64,000 bases of DNA from Mesobacillus sp. AQ2 (lineage in GTDB: Bacteria > Bacillota > Bacilli > Bacillales > Cytobacillaceae): contig NZ_CP126080.1 of the NCBI RefSeq assembly GCF_030122805.1, forward strand, positions 2,857,001-2,921,000, given 5' to 3'. The notes beneath the pieces are model-generated. The model was not told the DNA's origin and ran no database searches. It worked only from the letters and a program-made list of their open reading frames with translations. How positions within the stretch are numbered: the first letter of the stretch is position 1; every line of letters starts with the position of its first letter. The position numbers and the translations under genes were made by a program. Of the stretch, positions 63,081 to 64,000 are shown one piece after another.

Positions 63081-64000
63081 TCAACCTACCGCCTTTTTGT
63101 TTCGATTGCTGATGCTGATTAAATTCTCCAGTTTGGCCAGTGCCTTGCCTGAATCGATGCTTTCAGCCGCAAGGTTCACTCCGTCCAGTATCGTTTCCGC
63201 CTTCCCGGCTGTATAAATTCCGAGGCCCGCGTTCAACAGCACGGTATCCCGATGTGCCCCTTCTTTACTTTTAAGAACCTGCAGCAGGATTTCCGCATTA
63301 TCCCGTGCATCACCACCCCTGATCCTGCTGTTATCATATACTGGCAAATTCACTTCTTCAGGCTGGAGTTTGAAACGATCGATTTCTCCTTCTGAAACGA
63401 TGACCAATTCGTTTTCACCAGCAAGAGATGCTTCATCCATTCCTCCAGCTCCATTAATGACAATGGCCCGTTTCCTGTTGAGATTAGATAGCACATGGGC
63501 AAACTTATCGAGCATATCCCTGCGATAAATTCCAAGCAGTTGGTAATCAAGATGTACTGGATTCGTCAATGGCCCAATTAAATTAAAGATCGTCGGGATT
63601 TTCAGATCCCTTCTTACCTTCATGATTTGTTTCAATTTTGGATGGACGTGTGGTGCAAAAAGGAAGGCAATTCCATTCTGTTCAAGGATTTCTTCTGTTG
63701 CTTCTGGAGAGAAGTCAAGGCTGACACCAAGAGCCTCCAACACATCTGCGCTTCCAGTCTTGCTCGAAACGCTTCTGTTCCCATGCTTTGCTACTGTTAT
63801 TCCAGCTCCGGCAATAACGAATGCCGAAGTAGTGCTGATGTTGAAGCTTTTGGATCCATCCCCTCCTGTTCCGCAATTATCAAGAACATTCGGTATTTTC
63901 TTTGTAAAATTCAGGGCATGAGTCCTGATTGCTTTAACTAATCCCGAAACCTCCTCTGCTGTTTCACCTTTGGATTTAAGGCCGGTTAAAAAAGAAGCAA
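63081..64000 (-). CDS. trpD: Anthranilate phosphoribosyltransferase (5' end outside the window)
   Basis: The visible part has 306 codons and runs off the right edge in the 5' direction, so about 30 residues are missing. The signature NCGTGGDGSKSFNISTTSAF and KHGNRSVSSKTGSADVLEALG bind phosphoribosyl pyrophosphate, and the frame is intact. The order trpD-C-F-B-A is the usual Bacillus order; trpE and the regulatory leader should lie to the right. Confidence 0.93.
   Translation of the reverse strand, partial: ASFLTGLKSKGETAEEVSGLVKAIRTHALNFTKKIPNVLDNCGTGGDGSKSFNISTTSAFVIAGAGITVAKHGNRSVSSKTGSADVLEALGVSLDFSPEATEEILEQNGIAFLFAPHVHPKLKQIMKVRRDLKIPTIFNLIGPLTNPVHLDYQLLGIYRRDMLDKFAHVLSNLNRKRAIVINGAGGMDEASLAGENELVIVSEGEIDRFKLQPEEVNLPVYDNSRIRGGDARDNAEILLQVLKSKEGAHRDTVLLNAGLGIYTAGKAETILDGVNLAAESIDSGKALAKLENLISISNRNKKAVG

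Noticed and set aside
63081..63743. trpD as a short 220-residue gene starting at 63743
   Set aside because: The frame stays open to the window edge and contains the conserved GTGGDG motif upstream of that start codon.

Overview
The window is chromosomal DNA of an endospore-forming, facultatively anaerobic Bacillaceae species (Bacillus/Mesobacillus type). The indicators are strong GGAGG-type ribosome binding sites, TTG/GTG starts, low-to-moderate G+C, spore-associated genes (csgA, splA, yteA, an Sda-like protein) and many orthologues of Bacillus subtilis genes (yteA, yocH, ykpA, ykuS, nrnB, odhAB, trp). I see no prophage, intact insertion sequence, rRNA, tRNA or CRISPR array.

Layout. 0-7 kb: a partial cytochrome-c-like gene, a ferritin-like protein, a methyltransferase, a zinc alcohol dehydrogenase, csgA, a YihY-type membrane protein, yteA, a coiled-coil protein and a LysM/3D wall protein. 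7-12 kb: a formate dehydrogenase read through an in-frame UGA (selenocysteine, with an adjacent SECIS hairpin) and a membrane histidine kinase. 12-14 kb: an unassigned structured RNA of about 640 nt and a cluster of very small genes. 14-22 kb: an MFS transporter, a formate/nitrite channel with a perfect Fnr box, a MutS2-like ATPase behind a leader-peptide attenuator, fnr, a decayed lrgB and a Sco protein. 22-31 kb: ykpA, ykuS, modAB, a PhoP-box-driven alkaline phosphatase, a penicillin-binding carboxypeptidase and nrnB. 31-36 kb: a cupredoxin, pflBA with an Fnr-type promoter and a DsbD-like protein. 36-42 kb: an antiporter, a MifM-like arrest peptide controlling a second YidC, and a VmlR-like ABC-F protein with its own attenuator. 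42-52 kb: acetyltransferases, a SRAP protein, an acyl-CoA synthetase, a sulfur/persulfide region with a possible second selenoprotein, an Sda-like gene, and a NERD protein between two minisatellites. 52-64 kb: odhAB, the tRNA 2-selenouridine synthase mnmH, and trpDCFBA.

Themes. (1) Anaerobic formate metabolism: Fnr, pyruvate formate-lyase and its activase, a formate channel, molybdate uptake and a Mo/Se formate dehydrogenase fit one physiology. (2) Selenium: the UGA-encoded FdhA, MnmH and perhaps a 37-residue peptide all need selenophosphate, so selA, selB, selC and selD must lie elsewhere in the genome. (3) Translation-coupled control: three genes (yidC2, the VmlR-like ABC-F gene, the MutS2-like gene) have nascent-peptide or attenuator leaders visible in the sequence. 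The MutS2-like leader and the unassigned 640-nt RNA are the least explained elements.
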